From Frankiaceae bacterium (lineage in GTDB: Bacteria > Actinomycetota > Actinomycetes > Mycobacteriales > SCTD01), in contig JAENVS010000024.1 of assembly GCA_016650445.1 (NCBI GenBank), forward strand, positions 1 through 64,000: a stretch of DNA of 64,000 bases, in the 5' to 3' direction. The stretch's first letter is position 1, and each line of letters starts with the position of its first letter. The translations under genes and the position numbers were made by a program. The notes under the pieces are model-generated. The model was not told the DNA's origin. It saw only the letters and a list, made by a program, of their open reading frames with translations, and did no database searches. Shown one piece after another: positions 16,315 to 25,900 of the stretch.

Positions 16315-16583
16315 CCGGGGATTAGGGGGTCTACTGCTGACGTTCGACGTAACCGATCTTGCGGGCGTCCGGGGGTGACCGGCCTCTGTGAGACGCGGCG
16401 ATGAATGGCCGGTCTCCTGGACGGGCGGCTGCGCCGGCCGAATCAACCGCTCATGCCGATGTGCGGACGTTGACGGGCGCCCGGCGACTCCGTTGGAGCG
16501 CGAGTCCTCCGGCCGGTCCCCAGGCAACTGAGCCGGCAGGTGTCAGCACGTGACAGAGCGGTCCCAGGGGGCAGAAGGCGATC
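16315..16583. other. intergenic region with 8-bp inverted repeat
   Basis: No gene. GACCGGCC (16377-16384) and GGCCGGTC (16407-16414) could form a hairpin with a 22-base loop between the 616-residue gene and the dehydrogenase, possibly a terminator. No T-tract. Confidence 0.35.
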
Positions 16584-17777
16584 ATGGACCTCCTTCCCCC
16601 TTGGGCCACCCCTGCGCGCCTGGCCCTGCAGCAGAAGGCTCGCGCCTTCGCCCATGACGTCGTGCTCCCCGTCGCCGACCAGCTCGACCCGGTCAAGGGC
16701 GAGATGCCGGCCGAGCTCGTCGAGCAGCTCGCCGCGAACGGCTGGTTCGGCATCACGATCGCGCAGGACGAAGGCGGCCTGGGACTCGGCGTGTTCGACT
16801 ACTGCCTGGTGTCGGAGGAGCTCGCGCGGGCGTGGCTGTCGGTGGCCAGCATCCTCGCCCGCGGGCAGGGCCTCGGGACGCAGGTGGACGAGCCCGTCCG
16901 GCGGCGGGAGCTACTCAGGCGCAGCGCGCAGGGAGAGTGGATCGGCTCCATCGCCCTGAGCGAGCCGGACGCGGGCTCCGACCTCGCGGGCGTTGCCACG
17001 ACGGCGACCCGGGACGGCGACGACTGGGTCCTCAGCGGCCACAAGCGCTGGGCCGGCAACGCCCTCGCGGCCGACTTCATCGAGGTGCTCGCTCGGGTCC
17101 GCGAGCCCGATCCGGAGGAGTCACGCTCGGCCGGCCTGGAGCCCTTCCTGGTCGTCAAGGAGCGCGGCGTCTTCCCGGACGGCATGACGGGCACGACGAT
17201 CGACAAGATCGGCTACCACGGCTTCCTCACCTGGGACCTCGTCCTGGACGGCGTGCGCGTCCCGGGACGCGACAAGCTCAGCGGGCTGTACGCGGACAGC
17301 GGCGCGAGCGCCGACGAGGGCGGTTTCGCCTCCGTGCAGCGCAGCCTCAACATCGCGCGGGTGCACACCGCCGCGCGTGCCGTCGGAGTGGCGCAGGGCG
17401 CACTGGAGGACACGACGGCATACCTGCAGGAGCGAGAGCAGTTCGGCCACCCGATCGGCGACTTCCAGGCCCTGCGGTTCGCGCTCGCCGACATGGCCGC
17501 CGACATCGCGCAGGCCCGGGCCTTCTGGTGCCAGGTCGCGCACCTGATCGACGAGGGCGTGGCGTGCGAGAGCGAGGCCGCGATGGTCAAGTTGCAGGCG
17601 ACCGAGATGGCGGTGCGCGTCACCAACCAGGCGATGCAGCTGCACGGCGGCAACGGCTACACGACCGAGCGGCGCGTCGAGCGCTACTGGCGGGACGCCC
17701 GCCTCACCACGATCTTCGAGGGCACCAGCGAGATCCAGCGCCGGATCATCAGCGACCGGCTGCTGCCTCGAGCTTGA
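16584..17777 (+). CDS. acyl-CoA dehydrogenase family protein
   Basis: A 397-residue flavoenzyme of normal family length. Hallmarks are the FAD/substrate loop IALSEPDAGSD (about 131-141), the GHKRWAGNA strand, REQFGHPIGDFQALRF, and the C-terminal GGNGYTTERRVERYWRDAR then TIFEGTSEIQRR. Glu379 of IFEGTSE is the likely catalytic base. It oxidises an acyl-CoA thioester at the alpha-beta bond and passes electrons to ETF. There is no neighbouring acyl-CoA ligase or ETF, so the substrate is open. Confidence 0.92.
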   Translation: MDLLPPWATPARLALQQKARAFAHDVVLPVADQLDPVKGEMPAELVEQLAANGWFGITIAQDEGGLGLGVFDYCLVSEELARAWLSVASILARGQGLGTQVDEPVRRRELLRRSAQGEWIGSIALSEPDAGSDLAGVATTATRDGDDWVLSGHKRWAGNALAADFIEVLARVREPDPEESRSAGLEPFLVVKERGVFPDGMTGTTIDKIGYHGFLTWDLVLDGVRVPGRDKLSGLYADSGASADEGGFASVQRSLNIARVHTAARAVGVAQGALEDTTAYLQEREQFGHPIGDFQALRFALADMAADIAQARAFWCQVAHLIDEGVACESEAAMVKLQATEMAVRVTNQAMQLHGGNGYTTERRVERYWRDARLTTIFEGTSEIQRRIISDRLLPRA

Positions 17778-17913
17778 GGTCCAGTCGCGGGGCGAGCTCG
17801 GCCAGCAAGTCGTAGGACCGCAGCCGGGCCTCGAGGGCGTGCGCGACGAGGCGCCTTTTGCAGACGTCCGCTTCTGCCGCTGAGCGCGCGTCGGCGTCCC
17901 GGAAGATGGGCTG
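17749..17913 (-). pseudogene. 3' remnant of an unidentified gene
   Basis: About 54 codons with strongly coding-like composition, ending YDLLAELAPRLDLKLEAAAGR, with no usable start and an in-frame TGA at 17914-17916 just upstream. It overlaps the 3' end of the acyl-CoA dehydrogenase gene by 29 bases, convergently. It looks like the surviving tail of a gene whose body was removed beside the defence genes. I do not recognise the parent family. Confidence 0.35.
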
Positions 17914-18061
17914 TCAGGATCAGGGACTTGTCCGGCCCGCCTACCCGGCGGACGCTGAGCCGCCTCCGGTGGCTTGGACTGTCCGCTCAGCACTTCTCTG
18001 CTTGCGTGGGCGGTGTTTGTCCCGCTCCTCTGAAGCGACGCCTGCACCGACAGTCGCCAGA

Positions 18062-19354
18062 TCAGGCTCCGAGGACTTCTTCGGGGCGTCGGTACACGAC
18101 CTGCGAGTCATACTCCGCGGCCACCTGGTCGAGCAGTGCGTCGATGTCGCCGTCACTCTGCGCCGCAGCGATCCGCTGTACGTGGGTCACGAGCGCCTGC
18201 CCGGCTACCAGGACGACGGGATATTGATCGTCGATGATCTCGACCTGCGCCTGCTTCGAGAAGGCGCCGGTCGTTACGAAAACACCGACCCAACCCCGTC
18301 GCAACCGCGCGACCAGTCGAGCCACTTCGTCTGGGCTGACAGACGAGCTCGGCTTGATGCACTTCGCCTGGCCTAGAACGACGAGCGGAGTGTTGTTGTC
18401 TGGCGTCCCGACGTCGAGGCGGCCCACGAAGTCCATCCCGCCGTCGCCTCCGGCGCGGGTTATCCATCCGGCGCGGTACCGGCCCCCGGCGTCGCCCAGC
18501 ACGCTCGCGGCGACGTGCGACGCCAGTAGTTCGAAGGCGTGCTTTCGTCCGTCGAAGAAGGCGTGCAGCTTCTGCAACAGCTGCTTGTCCTCTGTTGTCT
18601 CCGGCAGTTGCTGGGCCGCGGTTAGCACGCGTGCCGCAAGCACCCGCCGCCGAACCTGCGGTACCGCCAGCCGCCCGTCTCGCACCCAGCGCCTCCATGA
18701 CGGCGGCGCGTTCCGCAGCGACGCGGCAGCAGACAGCGTGGGGTCACGGCGGTCATCAATGAAGCGCATGTCGAGCGAGTCGTTCGGCAGTTCGAGGACC
18801 GCGATGTCCAAGAGCAAGTTTGGGAAGCTTCGCCCCGATTTGGCGTCGCGTTGCACGACGTACTCCAGCCGTTCTATAACTCCGAGGCCGGCAAACTCGA
18901 CGTATCCCTGATGTACACGGCGTCCGCCAACCTGGACGGCGGCACTGCGGTACATCAGCAGGGGGGCTGCCAGCCGTCGCTCAGCGACCGTTGTACCGGC
19001 GTGTAGCCGCCACTCGTCCAAGAGCGCCCGGTTGCCCGGGGTGGCGCCAGGAAGCCCGACCGTCGTGGCCTTGTGGTCTCCGTAGTAGCGGACGTGCCCG
19101 TGATCGAGGTCGAACGCGTCATGCCACGGGTTGCTCTCGTTTCCAGCTGTCCGCGGTGTGCTCCGAAGCGAGATGACGGGCCGCCGACGGGCGTCCGGTC
19201 CGTCGACGTGGGCGGAGGGGTTGATCCCGCTCTCGAGAAGGAGTCGAGGGAGTCCGGGCGTCCCTGTGAAGTGGTGATAGTTCGGGTGCAGATCGATCTC
19301 GATGTCGAGGTGGCTGGCGCCTTTGGAGTAGCGGAAGATGTCGGTCACATGCAT
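18062..19354 (-). CDS. predicted modification-dependent restriction endonuclease (AspBHI-like)
   Basis: 430 residues from ATG 19354, with GGAG upstream. The N-terminal half (FRYSKGASHLD.., then NPWHDAFDLDHGHVRYYGDHK) looks like the SRA-type modified-base-reading domain of AspBHI/MspJI-like enzymes. The C-terminal domain has a PD-(D/E)xK nuclease core of the Mrr type: GGDGGMDFVGRLD, then VVLGQAKC. By family it would cut DNA carrying 5-methyl- or hydroxymethylcytosine and so restrict modified phage DNA without a partner methylase. It is divergent from the DUF2075 nuclease-helicase gene, 159 bases away. The AspBHI assignment rests on motif resemblance only. Confidence 0.7.
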   Translation of the reverse strand: MHVTDIFRYSKGASHLDIEIDLHPNYHHFTGTPGLPRLLLESGINPSAHVDGPDARRRPVISLRSTPRTAGNESNPWHDAFDLDHGHVRYYGDHKATTVGLPGATPGNRALLDEWRLHAGTTVAERRLAAPLLMYRSAAVQVGGRRVHQGYVEFAGLGVIERLEYVVQRDAKSGRSFPNLLLDIAVLELPNDSLDMRFIDDRRDPTLSAAASLRNAPPSWRRWVRDGRLAVPQVRRRVLAARVLTAAQQLPETTEDKQLLQKLHAFFDGRKHAFELLASHVAASVLGDAGGRYRAGWITRAGGDGGMDFVGRLDVGTPDNNTPLVVLGQAKCIKPSSSVSPDEVARLVARLRRGWVGVFVTTGAFSKQAQVEIIDDQYPVVLVAGQALVTHVQRIAAAQSDGDIDALLDQVAAEYDSQVVYRRPEEVLGA

Positions 19355-19513
19355 CCACCGCTCTCCCACCCGGGCAGTATCCACCGCCGAGGCAGCTTTA
19401 CCCGGACGATCGCGCCGGAGGTACGAATCACCTCCGTCTGAGGATGCCGGCCGTAGGGTGCTCCTCGCGGCCCGACGGGCTTCCCTCACCGGACATGCCC
19501 CCACCCGCACGAC

Positions 19514-21436
19514 GTGTTCGTGCTGCCTGGGGAGTCCCGTCCGGTGCCTCTGTTCCGCGCGTCAGCGGCGACCTTCGCTGCGGAGACGGTCGCCGGCACG
19601 CTGGCCGGCCGCCTCGCCGGCCAGTATCCGTACGTGGTGGGTCACCGGGCTGCGGACTCTGAGGTGCGCTCGTGGCAGCAGAGCCTCCCTGTGCTGGCAC
19701 ACGACCTGCTCGACGCGGGTCTGCACGACGTAGAGGTTCTGGTCGAGTACCAGCTGCCGCTCTCCAGCAAGCGCATCGACGTTCTACTCGCCGGCGTACA
19801 TCCGCGGACCGGACTGCCGTCGTACGTCGTGATCGAGCTCAAGCAGTGGAGCCAGGCTGAAGCACTCGATGACGCGGATGACCTGGTGTATGTCGACGCG
19901 TACGGCCGGCACCCGGTTCTCCATCCCGTCGAGCAAGTGCGGCGCTACTGCGCTTTCCTCGCCGATTTCACGCGGGCGTTCGAGCACGTGCCCGATGCGC
20001 TTGCGGGTGCGGCGTACTTGCACAACGCGACCGATTTTGGGGTGTCGTCCTTGCGATCGCTGCCGGAGTCGTCGTACGGACGACTGTTCACGAGGCAGCG
20101 CCGCGCGGAGTTCCTGACGTTCCTGCAGTCGCGCCTCGCGGCGACGAGTGGCGTCGAGGCGGCCGATCGACTGCTCAACAGCAAAACGGCGCCGAGCCGC
20201 CAACTGCTGAGTGTCGCTGCGGCGGAGATCCAGGACCGCGAGCAGTTCACGCTCGTCGACGAGCAGCAGGTGGCGTATCGACTCGTGCTGCGCGCCGCCG
20301 AGCGAGCCGCCCGTGCGGACCACAAGCAGGTCATCGTGGTGAGCGGCGGGCCAGGGTCGGGCAAGAGCGTCATCGCGCTGTCGCTGCTCGGTGAGCTGTC
20401 GCGTCAAGGACGGGCGGTGATGCACGCGACCGGCTCGAAGTCCTTCACACAGACGATGCGCAAGGTGGCCGGGCATCGCAACACTCGCGTGAAGGGGATG
20501 TTCAAGTACTTCAACAGCTTCATGAATGCGGAGCGCAACGGGCTTGACGTCCTCATCTGCGATGAGGCGCACCGCATCCGCGAGACGTCAGCGAATCGGT
20601 TCACCAGCGCTGCCCTCCGCACTGGCAAGCGTCAGGTGACCGAGCTCATCGAGGCGGCGCGGGTGCCGGTGTTCTTGCTCGACCAACACCAGGTCGTCCG
20701 GCCGGGGGAGACCGGCTCGCTTGCGGTGATCTCGGACGCTGCGCGGGACCTGGGGCTGGACCTTGTGCACATCCAGCTAGACGCGCAGTTCCGGTGTGGT
20801 GGGAGCCGTGCCTACGAGGAATGGGTGCTGCGTCTGCTCGGCCTTGCAGACGGCGGCCCGACGGCATGGTCTGGCGACGTTCACTTCGCAGTGCAGGTCG
20901 CTGAGTCTCCGGAGGAGCTCGAGGGCCTGCTGCGGCTGAAGGCGACAGACGCGTACGGCGCGCGGATGACGGCCGGTTTCTGCTGGCCTTGGAGCGATCC
21001 TCGTCCCGACGGGACACTCGTCGACGACGTCGTGATCGGTGGCTGGTCGAAGCCGTGGAACGTCAAGGGTGACCGCGCCGTCGGCGGAGCGCCGCCCTCT
21101 GACCTGTGGGCGACGGATCCGGCCGGTTTCGAGCAGGTTGGCTGTGTCTACACGGCGCAGGGGTTCGAGTACGACTGGAATGGAGTCATTTTCGGGCCCG
21201 ACCTCGTGTGGCGCGACGATCGGTGGATCGCGAATCGCGCGGCCTCCAAGGACCCCGCGTTTCGTGGACTGGCGGATGTGGAGATCGACCCGTTGCTGCG
21301 CAACGTCTACAAGGTGCTGATGACCCGCGGCATGGTTGGCACGGTCCTCTACTCCACCGATCCGCACACGCTCGAGCTTTTGCGCTCGCTAGTCGCTGAG
21401 CCAGCGCCGCACGTGGTTGCTCCGCGTGCGCGGTGA
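19514..21436 (+). CDS. DUF2075 ATPase/helicase with N-terminal nuclease-like domain
   Basis: 640 residues from GTG 19514. Residues about 70-115 carry a PD-(D/E)xK-like core (EYQLPLSSKRIDVLLAG then YVVIELKQWS). Around 270-400 is a superfamily 1-like ATPase: Walker A SGGPGSGKSVIAL, Walker B LDVLICDEAHRIR and a following LLDQHQ. Near 535 VYTAQGFEYDWNGVIFG resembles the late UvrD-type motif that DUF2075/Schlafen group III proteins keep. It probably acts on nucleic acid, combining cleavage and translocation. Set between a restriction enzyme and a NERD nuclease, a role in phage defence is a reasonable inference. Confidence 0.85.
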   Translation: MFVLPGESRPVPLFRASAATFAAETVAGTLAGRLAGQYPYVVGHRAADSEVRSWQQSLPVLAHDLLDAGLHDVEVLVEYQLPLSSKRIDVLLAGVHPRTGLPSYVVIELKQWSQAEALDDADDLVYVDAYGRHPVLHPVEQVRRYCAFLADFTRAFEHVPDALAGAAYLHNATDFGVSSLRSLPESSYGRLFTRQRRAEFLTFLQSRLAATSGVEAADRLLNSKTAPSRQLLSVAAAEIQDREQFTLVDEQQVAYRLVLRAAERAARADHKQVIVVSGGPGSGKSVIALSLLGELSRQGRAVMHATGSKSFTQTMRKVAGHRNTRVKGMFKYFNSFMNAERNGLDVLICDEAHRIRETSANRFTSAALRTGKRQVTELIEAARVPVFLLDQHQVVRPGETGSLAVISDAARDLGLDLVHIQLDAQFRCGGSRAYEEWVLRLLGLADGGPTAWSGDVHFAVQVAESPEELEGLLRLKATDAYGARMTAGFCWPWSDPRPDGTLVDDVVIGGWSKPWNVKGDRAVGGAPPSDLWATDPAGFEQVGCVYTAQGFEYDWNGVIFGPDLVWRDDRWIANRAASKDPAFRGLADVEIDPLLRNVYKVLMTRGMVGTVLYSTDPHTLELLRSLVAEPAPHVVAPRAR

Positions 21437-21505
21437 CGCGCGAAATGTTGGGGACCATTTCTCACTAGCTATCACCCCGGGACCAGTTGGAGTGGGTGCG
21501 CTTTG

Positions 21506-22354
21506 TCAGAGTGACGCGGGCTCGAACCTGGCTGCCAGGTACTCGCCCACCGCATTCCGTTCGTGCTCGTCGAACGGGCCCTCGGCCTTGAGCAGCTTCG
21601 CCAGACCTCGCCGGCCGACGATGCGGACGTCGGCGATCGAGCTGCTGCCGAACCATGGCAGCTCGGTGCCGACGAAGCAGAGCGCTCCGTTGACGGGCAC
21701 AGCCGCCCCGACGGTCTCTAGCTCGGCCGCCACCGATGCGACCTGCTTCTGCACGCCGTGCACCAGGTGCGTCTGGTCACGGCCGCGGATGACGAGCTGT
21801 TCAACCGTCGGTGAGAACCAACCGCCTGAGCGCCTGACCTCAAGCGAGCCCTGGTGGGTCTTTGCGTCGATCACCCAGACACCGGTCGCGGCGACGGCCA
21901 TGTGGTCGAGGTTCGCTCGAGTTGCTCGGCCGTCAGAACGACGTTGTAACCGATCGTGCAAGACCACGGCGTACTCGCCAGCGATCTCGTCGAGAACAGC
22001 ACCAACTGCCCGTTCGCCCGCAGCACCCTGCGCCCACACCCGCGTACTGGCCGGCTCCTCGCTCAGCGCGAGGATCAGCCGCCCGAGCCTGGGGTGGTCC
22101 GCCCGAATGCGTTGCTCTCGGCGGCCCGATCGTCGCTCGTACTCCCGCTGAGCAGATCCGCCTGCTCGTTGCTCGCAGATGTCAGGCGCCGGCGCTTCTG
22201 TCGGTTGCTCCGAGCACGAGAGGCAGCGCACGGACTTCGTGGCCGCGTCCCAGCACGCGCGCACACCTACCGCGAGCTCGGCGGAGCAGGTCGCGCACGT
22301 GTCCGGTCGGCGCAGGGCGAGAACCTTCACCCGTTGAGCATCTGCGGATCTCAT
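21506..22354 (-). CDS. NERD-domain nuclease-related protein
   Basis: 282 residues. A small zinc-finger-like N-terminus (CATCSAEL..CLSC) is followed by a charged linker and a NERD domain (about 110-250): AAGERAVGAVLDEIAGEYAV, then ATGVWVIDAKTHQGSLEV, with D and K in the places of the PD-(D/E)xK core. NERD proteins are thought to process DNA. It converges on the DUF2075 gene with a gap of only 69 bases, forming the third nuclease-like gene of the island. Confidence 0.85.
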   Translation of the reverse strand: MRSADAQRVKVLALRRPDTCATCSAELAVGVRACWDAATKSVRCLSCSEQPTEAPAPDICEQRAGGSAQREYERRSGRREQRIRADHPRLGRLILALSEEPASTRVWAQGAAGERAVGAVLDEIAGEYAVVLHDRLQRRSDGRATRANLDHMAVAATGVWVIDAKTHQGSLEVRRSGGWFSPTVEQLVIRGRDQTHLVHGVQKQVASVAAELETVGAAVPVNGALCFVGTELPWFGSSSIADVRIVGRRGLAKLLKAEGPFDEHERNAVGEYLAARFEPASL

Positions 22355-22404
22355 GATCGATCGCAGCCGTTTCGCCGGAATGGATGCCGTGGGAGGGCTT
22401 CGCC

Positions 22405-22643
22405 CTACAGGTACTGACCCGTCTGCGCCGTCTCAGCCTGGACGGACACCAGCTTGGCTGCGACCACCTCGGCCAGCGTCATCTCTTTCGCAACCGGTCG
22501 GCCGAGCAACGTGGCGGCCTGACTCGCCGACAACGCGCCGAACTCCAACGGGCGTGAGCGCGCAGGAAGAGATAAGGCCCGACCTCACTGGTGAGGTCGT
22601 CGAACGTGAAGTTGCCGACGAAATCGGCGTCGTACGTGGTCAT
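22405..22643 (-). pseudogene. small gene broken by a one-base frameshift
   Basis: From ATG 22643 (GGAG eight bases upstream) one frame reads MTTYDADFVGNFTFDDL.. up to ..YLFLRAHA. The coding signal then continues in another frame as LEFGALSASQAATLLGRPVAK.. to a TAG at 22405, ending AQTGQYL. One extra base in the GGG run at about 22550-22552 would join them into a 79-residue protein. Either the gene has recently been inactivated or the assembly has an indel there. I do not recognise the family. Confidence 0.5.
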
Positions 22644-22977
22644 CGCGGGTGCTCCAGCAGTAGGAAGGCGCCCGCGGCATGCCCTGGAGTCAGCGCGCCC
22701 CGGACGCCCGGTGTAGCTCTCGGTGTCTTCCAGACACGTGAACCTCCGGGTCAGTCGGAGCAAGCACTGTGACAGAGCGCCTGAGTGCTGTCGACGTGAA
22801 TTGCGCCTGGCAACGTCCATGACGACGTCCGCGTCCCGGCCAGTGACCGTTTGGCCGGACCCGTCTACGGCACCGGTGGTCGACGGAAGCCGCTCTGTGC
22901 GGCGCGGGCTCTTGCGCGTGCCCGTTTCACGCGGTTATGTGAGCAGTTGACAGGTTCTGCTCGGGGGGAGTTTTTCC
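22644..22977. other. 334-bp intergenic region, no gene seen
   Basis: Contains a TTGACA at 22948 but no matching -10 at the right distance. A purine-rich GGGGGGAG at 22962-22969 serves as ribosome site for the following large gene. No repeat or hairpin stands out. Confidence 0.5.
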
Positions 22978-25900
22978 ATGTCGAAGAAGTCTGCGGACGG
23001 CCAAGATGTGCTCGCGCCGTCGGTCCACAGGGAGCCGGTCACGGATCTCTCCGTGAACACCCGCACTCTGGCGTCTGACGTCAATGAAGCGTTGCGGGGA
23101 GCGCGGGACGGCCGGAGTCTCGAGGACAACCGCGCCCGTGAGATTCGCAAGGCCATGGCGGAGGCCACGCGGCACCAGCGTCTCGCCGCGGCCCGTCCCA
23201 GCGGTTCGGCCGCCAAGGCTCACCGGCTGAAGGCCGCGCAGGCGTTCGCCCGGGCCGTGGCTCTGCAGCACCTGCCGGCAGCGATGGACGACGTGGACCC
23301 GGAGCGGATCGCTCCGGGTCGCCAGGTGCCGCTGCGCACGTTCTTGCCACCATCCGTGGACCTTCCGCTCGGCGTGGAGCTCCCTGGGCAGCTCAACGGC
23401 CGGCTCGCCGCCGCGGCCGACAAGGCCGGGCTGTGGCGCTACGAGCACCTCGTTGAGCTGGCGCGCAAGTCGGCCCTCGACGCAGTCGCCTATGAGAGCC
23501 AGCTCACGCAGGTGCTGCAGATGGCCCTGACCAAGGGCGTCGCGGCGCAGGAGATCGTTGGGCCGGCGCTGCTCGAAGCGGTCGACAGACTCGAAGGGGC
23601 GATCGCCGAGGTCGTCGACCTCACCAGCGACGACCAAGTCACCAGCCTGCTCAACACGGCGGCCGACCTCGCGCTTCAGCAGGTCATGCTCGCGCTCATC
23701 CTCAAGTGGTTTCTCGAGCACGACGCGATCGAGTTCTGGATCGGCTTGTTCGGCGCCATCATCAACGACATCGCCGGCTTCAGCACCTCGCTTTCGCACA
23801 CCAAGGACTTCCTCGACCACTCGTTCAGCCTTCTTCCAGGGCTGAGCACGGAGCTGCGCAACATCGAGCGTGATCTCGAGCAGACGCTCGACACCTTGCT
23901 GCAGCCGTTGAAGGACTCTGTCGCTGGAATGGTCAGCTCCAGCAACAACGCCATCAGCGACCTGATGAGCTCGTTCGACCTACCCATCACCGCCGGCCCG
24001 CCGCCCATCCCGGGGATGCCGGACGTGCTCAACATCAACCCACTGGCCCGGGTCGAGGGTGACCTCGAGGCCGCCGTCGCCAGAGTGCGCGACGAGCTGA
24101 TGAATCGGCTCAAGGGCAACATCCTCGACCACCTCAACGAGCAGTTCCGCGAGGTCATGACCATCTTCGTGGTGGTGCCCGTGCTGGCGGTTCTGGCCAT
24201 TGGTATCGCCACCGGGCCCATCGGAGCCGCGGCGCTAGCAGCCGTCGTGCTCATTGCCGCCCAAGAGCTCGTGCACCTAATCCTGACCTGGCTCAGCGGC
24301 CCGTTGCAAGGCGTTCTCGACGACCTCAGAAAACGCGCACTTGCCGCCCTCGACCCGCTCAAGAACATCGTCGCGGGCAGCGCCGGTCTGATCGACGCCC
24401 GCAATCCGGCGCACGTGCTCGACGTCGTCGCCTCCCAGCTGCGCGAGCTGAAGAACCTGCTGCCCGGGGCGTTCCTGGACGATGTCGCGCACCTGCTCGA
24501 GTCCGCCCGCGACGCCGTGCTCGATTCCGCCACCGACCTGGCGCTCGCGGCCGAACAGGCTCTGGGGCTGGAGAACGGGACCGCGTTCGACCTGATTAGT
24601 CCGAGCTACGGCGGTGCCCTGACCGCAGCGCCGCAGCTGCCTGGTGGTGACACCTCCAGGTTGTTCGCCAGTGCGCTGCTGCTGCGTGACCTGGAGAAGC
24701 TCGACCACGCCCGCACCGACATGAAGGACGGACGCGAGACTGACATCACCCATCGAATCTCGCTGCGTGACCTGCTGGGAGACGCGGGCTTCACCGCCCT
24801 GCTCAGCCGCGGCGAGGTCGTTCTGCCGCTGCACGCGGACACCCAGCTGCGTCCCTCCTACCCGGGCATCTACCGCGCCTTGATCAAGGAGATCCGCCCC
24901 GCGCTGTCGCTGCAGACGGCCGCCACGTCGGTCGTCCCCGCGGGCTTGTCCATTCCGATCACGCTGACTCACCTGGGCGAGAACCGTGCGCGCATCAAGC
25001 GGGACGGAAACCCGTCGGCGCCGCCGCTGAGCCCTCCTTACGAGGTCGGCCGCGGGTACGTCGCCGTCACGAGCTCCTTCTTGGAGGCTGTCGATCACGC
25101 CTTCTACGCGAGCATCCGGCGCGTCGTCATCGACGCGCAGACCGGTAACCGTCGCCGTGGTTTCCCCGGCTGGCTCGGAGGCATCTTCGGAAGCGACTTC
25201 CTGGACGACCTCCAGCAAGCCCTGCACGCCACCCGGGTTCCGGCGATCGCCTTCCTGGCCGCCTGGCGTGAGGCGCTCTGGAATGCGGTCAAGGAAACCT
25301 CGATCCGCGAGTCCGCCGGCCTGATGGACCCGGCGGCGATTCTCGCCCCGACCGACGAGGGCTTCGCCCTGCTCGCCGAGCGCTATCGCGCGGCGACCTT
25401 CGACGTCTCCGCACTCGACACCGACAACCAGGCCTGGCACACGTCGTCGACCGAGTTCACCAACAGCTACATCACCGGCACCAGCCCCGGCATGGCCTTC
25501 TTCGTCATGTCGGCATACGGCGAGGTCGTCGACCAGCGGATGCTCTGGCCGTTGCTGCGTGAGTGGGTGCATGCCCAGCACAGCCTCGACGCGCACATCG
25601 CCAAGTGGGGTGCGGCGCGTTACGAGGCCGACCCGAGTCCGGCCGCCGGCGCGCTTGGCTTCACCACTCTCGTGCGGGACGACGCCGAGGAGACCGCCTG
25701 CTTCTCGTTGGTGTCCGGCGACGGCAACGCGTTGCTCCTCCCGATCGGCGGAACCTCCGACGGAGTGCCCCCGGCAGCGGCGAGCCTGCTGCGCTACCGG
25801 AGCTTTGAGAACAGGGGCTTCGACGGGGTGCTGCGACTCACGCTGCCCGCGGTTGCGGAGGCGCTTGCCTCCGGACAGACCCCGACGGGCGTCACCGACG

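Noticed and set aside
22948-22977. TTGACA as promoter of the 1500-residue gene
   Set aside because: No -10 sequence lies 16-19 bases downstream; the place is taken by the ribosome site and T-run just before the ATG.
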